DNA of 7,882 nucleotides from Rhodospirillales bacterium (lineage in GTDB: Bacteria; Pseudomonadota; Alphaproteobacteria; Rhodospirillales; 2-02-FULL-58-16), in assembly GCA_021775195.1 (NCBI GenBank), contig JAJFIG010000274.1:1-7882 (forward strand), given 5' to 3'. Shown piece after piece: positions 6,575 to 7,882 of this stretch. The notes beneath the pieces were generated by a model. The model had not been told where the DNA came from, ran no database searches, and saw nothing but the letters and a program-made list of their open reading frames with translations. How positions within the stretch are numbered: position 1 is the stretch's first letter; each line of letters opens with the position of its first letter. A program made the translations under genes and the position numbers.

Positions 6575-6592
6575 TTGGCATGAATCCTGCAT
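6575..6592 (+). promoter_or_regulatory. Sigma-54 (-24/-12) promoter for the PEP-CTERM gene
   Basis: TTGGCATGAATCCTGCA has the invariant GG (6577-6578) and GC (6589-6590) separated by exactly 10 bases and agrees with TTGGCACGRNNNTTGCW at all but two positions. Transcription would start near 6602, leaving a leader of about 77 bases. The AT-rich block just upstream contains AATCAA at 6545-6550, a partial match to an IHF site that could bend enhancers toward the promoter. Sigma-54 promoters need an activator ATPase, which fits the paired elements upstream. Confidence 0.75.
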
Positions 6593-6678
6593 AACTTTAT
6601 GGCAAGAGGCGTTGCGTGAGCCAACATCGTGTTTTAAGGCAATCCAGCGCCGGCATTCAAAAGACGGAGGGTTAAACA

Positions 6679-7644
6679 ATGAAGACCACAACGATACGCA
6701 AAGCTCTCACGGGAGCAATTCTAAGCGGCGCCATGGTCATGGCGCTGGGCACCGGGCCGGCATCGGCCGTATCCGTGTCGAGCCAGTTGTTTGGCGGCAC
6801 CAACAGGCTATCCGACAACAGCGCCGAATGGCTGATCAAGAGCCCGAACAACGTCGGCCCCGCCACCATCATCGAGACCGGCGACCGCCTGCGCGGCATT
6901 TTCAATATTCAGACCATTGAAGACCAGAACGCGAACACCCATAATCTGGGCGTCCCGGGCGTCAACGAACTGGCCGGTATTTTCGACGTCATCGCAGTCG
7001 TCGGACCGGTTCTCTTCGTGGACCCGATTCTCGGCCCGGTCGCGTCGATCGCCTTCACACCCAACCCGGCCTTTGCCGCCGAACTGGCGGGACAGGGCTT
7101 CACCGGCTCAGGAACCCCGATGATCGCCCTCTGGGAAGATCCCGCGGCTGAATTCGCGCGGACTGACGGCGGCGCCGCCGGTACGCTGGCCGCACGTAGG
7201 ACCGCCCTTGAGGCCCTGATCAACGACGTTCCCTCGGCCTCGCCGTGGGCAACCCTTGGATTCACGGGTGCTGGCGGCACGCCGGTGGCTGGCGAAGGTT
7301 GGCTGACTTTAGGGCTTGCCCCCGTCGACATCTCGGTGTTCCACACCTTGCCATCGGGCGCAGGCGGCGGATCGTTCAACGTCGGCCTCAACTTGATCGA
7401 GAACCTGACCGGCAAGATATTCAAGACCACGCCCACCATCTTCGGTGGTGTCGCCAACGTTTCGGGAACCGGCACGCTGAAGGGTATTCAGACGGAATTC
7501 CTCGCGGGCACGACACCCGCCGACGTCTTCGACAACGTCGACTTCTTCGTCAATATCGTTCCCGAGCCGGCCACTCTCGGCCTTCTCGGCATCGGCCTTC
7601 TCGGCCTCGGCGGGATGGCACGGCGGAGGCGGAAAGCCGCCTGA
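6679..7644 (+). CDS. PEP-CTERM sorting domain-containing secreted protein
   Basis: A 321-residue exported protein. Residues 1-30 form a Sec signal peptide: basic MKTTTIRK, hydrophobic core, and an ASA cleavage site before VSVSS. The C-terminus is a classical PEP-CTERM tripartite signal. VPEP at 294-297 is followed by a glycine/leucine membrane span, then the basic cluster RRRR at 315-318. Exosortase (XrtA/EpsH) recognises this signal and removes it, leaving the protein surface-released or attached. The mature part has no cysteine, is rich in Gly, Ala, Thr and Asn, and carries GDRLRGIFNIQTIED (68-82) and VNELAGIFD (95-103). These look like a conserved block of one PEP-CTERM subfamily, but I cannot name a function. 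The start has a good GGAGG ribosome site eight bases upstream. The gene is a single-gene unit, with its own sigma-54 promoter and a strong terminator. A role in matrix or floc structure is the family-based guess. Confidence 0.93.
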   Translation: MKTTTIRKALTGAILSGAMVMALGTGPASAVSVSSQLFGGTNRLSDNSAEWLIKSPNNVGPATIIETGDRLRGIFNIQTIEDQNANTHNLGVPGVNELAGIFDVIAVVGPVLFVDPILGPVASIAFTPNPAFAAELAGQGFTGSGTPMIALWEDPAAEFARTDGGAAGTLAARRTALEALINDVPSASPWATLGFTGAGGTPVAGEGWLTLGLAPVDISVFHTLPSGAGGGSFNVGLNLIENLTGKIFKTTPTIFGGVANVSGTGTLKGIQTEFLAGTTPADVFDNVDFFVNIVPEPATLGLLGIGLLGLGGMARRRRKAA

Positions 7645-7680
7645 CGGGCCCTGCCCTAAGAAGAGTTTAACTCTCCAAAG

Positions 7681-7715
7681 GCTCTCCCCCGGTTGGTACC
7701 GGGGGAGAGCTTTTT
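7681..7715 (+). terminator. Rho-independent terminator after the PEP-CTERM gene
   Basis: GCTCTCCCCCGGT (7681-7693) and ACCGGGGGAGAGC (7698-7710) make a perfect 13-bp stem with a four-base TGGT loop, followed directly by TTTTT. It lies 37 bases after the PEP-CTERM stop codon. The opposite strand lacks an equal T-run, so it mainly serves the plus strand. Confidence 0.92.
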
Positions 7716-7771
7716 GCGTCCTGGTCCCAATGCCCGGCCTCGCCGGATCATCGGTTTGATTTTCTCGAAAT

Positions 7772-7882
7772 CTAGGCCGCCGAGGCGGCGTCGGAGCCGT
7801 CCTCGTCGAACATCAGGTCCGCCAGGGGCCGGCGCACCGACCGGGCCTTGGCCGCCCGCGACACCGGCTGTCCCAGCCGCCC
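7772..7882 (-). CDS. C-terminal tail of an unidentified gene, cut by window edge
   Basis: On the minus strand a frame is open from the right edge for 36 codons and ends at a TAG at 7772-7774. The visible residues end in RRPLADLMFDEDGSDAASAA, preceded by a basic Arg/Lys/Ala-rich stretch. A soluble, charged tail with an acidic end is plausible for a cytoplasmic protein, but no family can be recognised. Its place, convergent with the PEP-CTERM gene just after the terminator, is where a neighbouring gene would be expected to end. It could also be a chance open frame in GC-rich DNA. Confidence 0.5.
   Translation of the reverse strand, partial: GRLGQPVSRAAKARSVRRPLADLMFDEDGSDAASAA

Larger units (their letters stand above)
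6021..6678. promoter_or_regulatory. Long divergent non-coding region between Nudix and PEP-CTERM genes
   Basis: These 658 bases carry no credible gene. The left third (to about 6220) is GC-rich and holds short repeats near the Nudix start. It also holds two inverted repeats: CCCGGCGCCGGG at 6109-6120, and TGGCCG at 6146-6151 mirrored by CGGCCA at 6158-6163. The right two thirds are AT-rich and contain three related activator-like elements, another inverted repeat, a possible bend-prone AT block at 6536-6570 and a -24/-12 promoter. Small reading frames that cross it have low-complexity translations without recognisable motifs. Confidence 0.7.

Noticed and set aside
7662..7674. AGAGTT-T-AACTCT as a separate hairpin before the terminator
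   Set aside because: With a one-base centre it can only form a four-base-pair stem after opening, too weak beside the 13-bp terminator stem that follows.

Overview
The window looks like chromosomal DNA of a GC-rich proteobacterium, most likely an alphaproteobacterium of the Rhodospirillales type. I infer this from codon use and protein style, not from a marker gene. It reads as an accessory exopolysaccharide (EPS) or cell-envelope region. Two signs point that way: a cluster of polysaccharide-tailoring enzymes, and a textbook PEP-CTERM protein, the substrate class of exosortase, which usually travels with EPS genes. No exosortase or glycosyltransferase lies inside the window.

Layout. Positions 1-947 (minus) hold a NodB-type polysaccharide deacetylase that runs off the left edge with only its extreme C-terminus missing. 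Positions 1002-2117 (minus), 54 bp upstream of it on the same strand, hold an acetyltransferase of the GNAT/FemAB-like (CelD/Acetyltransf_6) class. A divergent intergenic region of 257 bp follows. Positions 2375-3508 (plus) hold a second FemAB-like acyltransferase, and 3659-5557 (plus) an asparagine-synthase-like amide ligase. That ligase has an intact ATP-pyrophosphatase domain but an eroded glutaminase half. Positions 5583-6020 (minus) hold a Nudix hydrolase that converges on the ligase. The long AT-rich non-coding region 6021-6678 is an elaborate promoter. It contains two nearly identical 28-bp palindromic elements, a degenerate third copy, and a strong sigma-54 (-24/-12) promoter. This drives the PEP-CTERM protein gene at 6679-7644, which ends at a strong intrinsic terminator (7681-7715). 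The last 111 bases hold the C-terminal tail of an unidentified minus-strand gene.

How the parts may work together (inference). The deacetylase can free amino groups on sugars. The two FemAB/GNAT-like proteins can add acyl or aminoacyl groups, and the ligase can form an amide without using glutamine. Together they look like a set for substituting an exported polysaccharide. The secreted PEP-CTERM protein would sit at the cell surface in or near that polysaccharide. Its promoter fits what is known elsewhere of PEP-CTERM genes controlled by the sigma-54 activator pair PrsK/PrsR.

The best-supported unusual signals are the promoter array upstream of 6679 and the ligase whose expected catalytic cysteine is not at the N-terminus.
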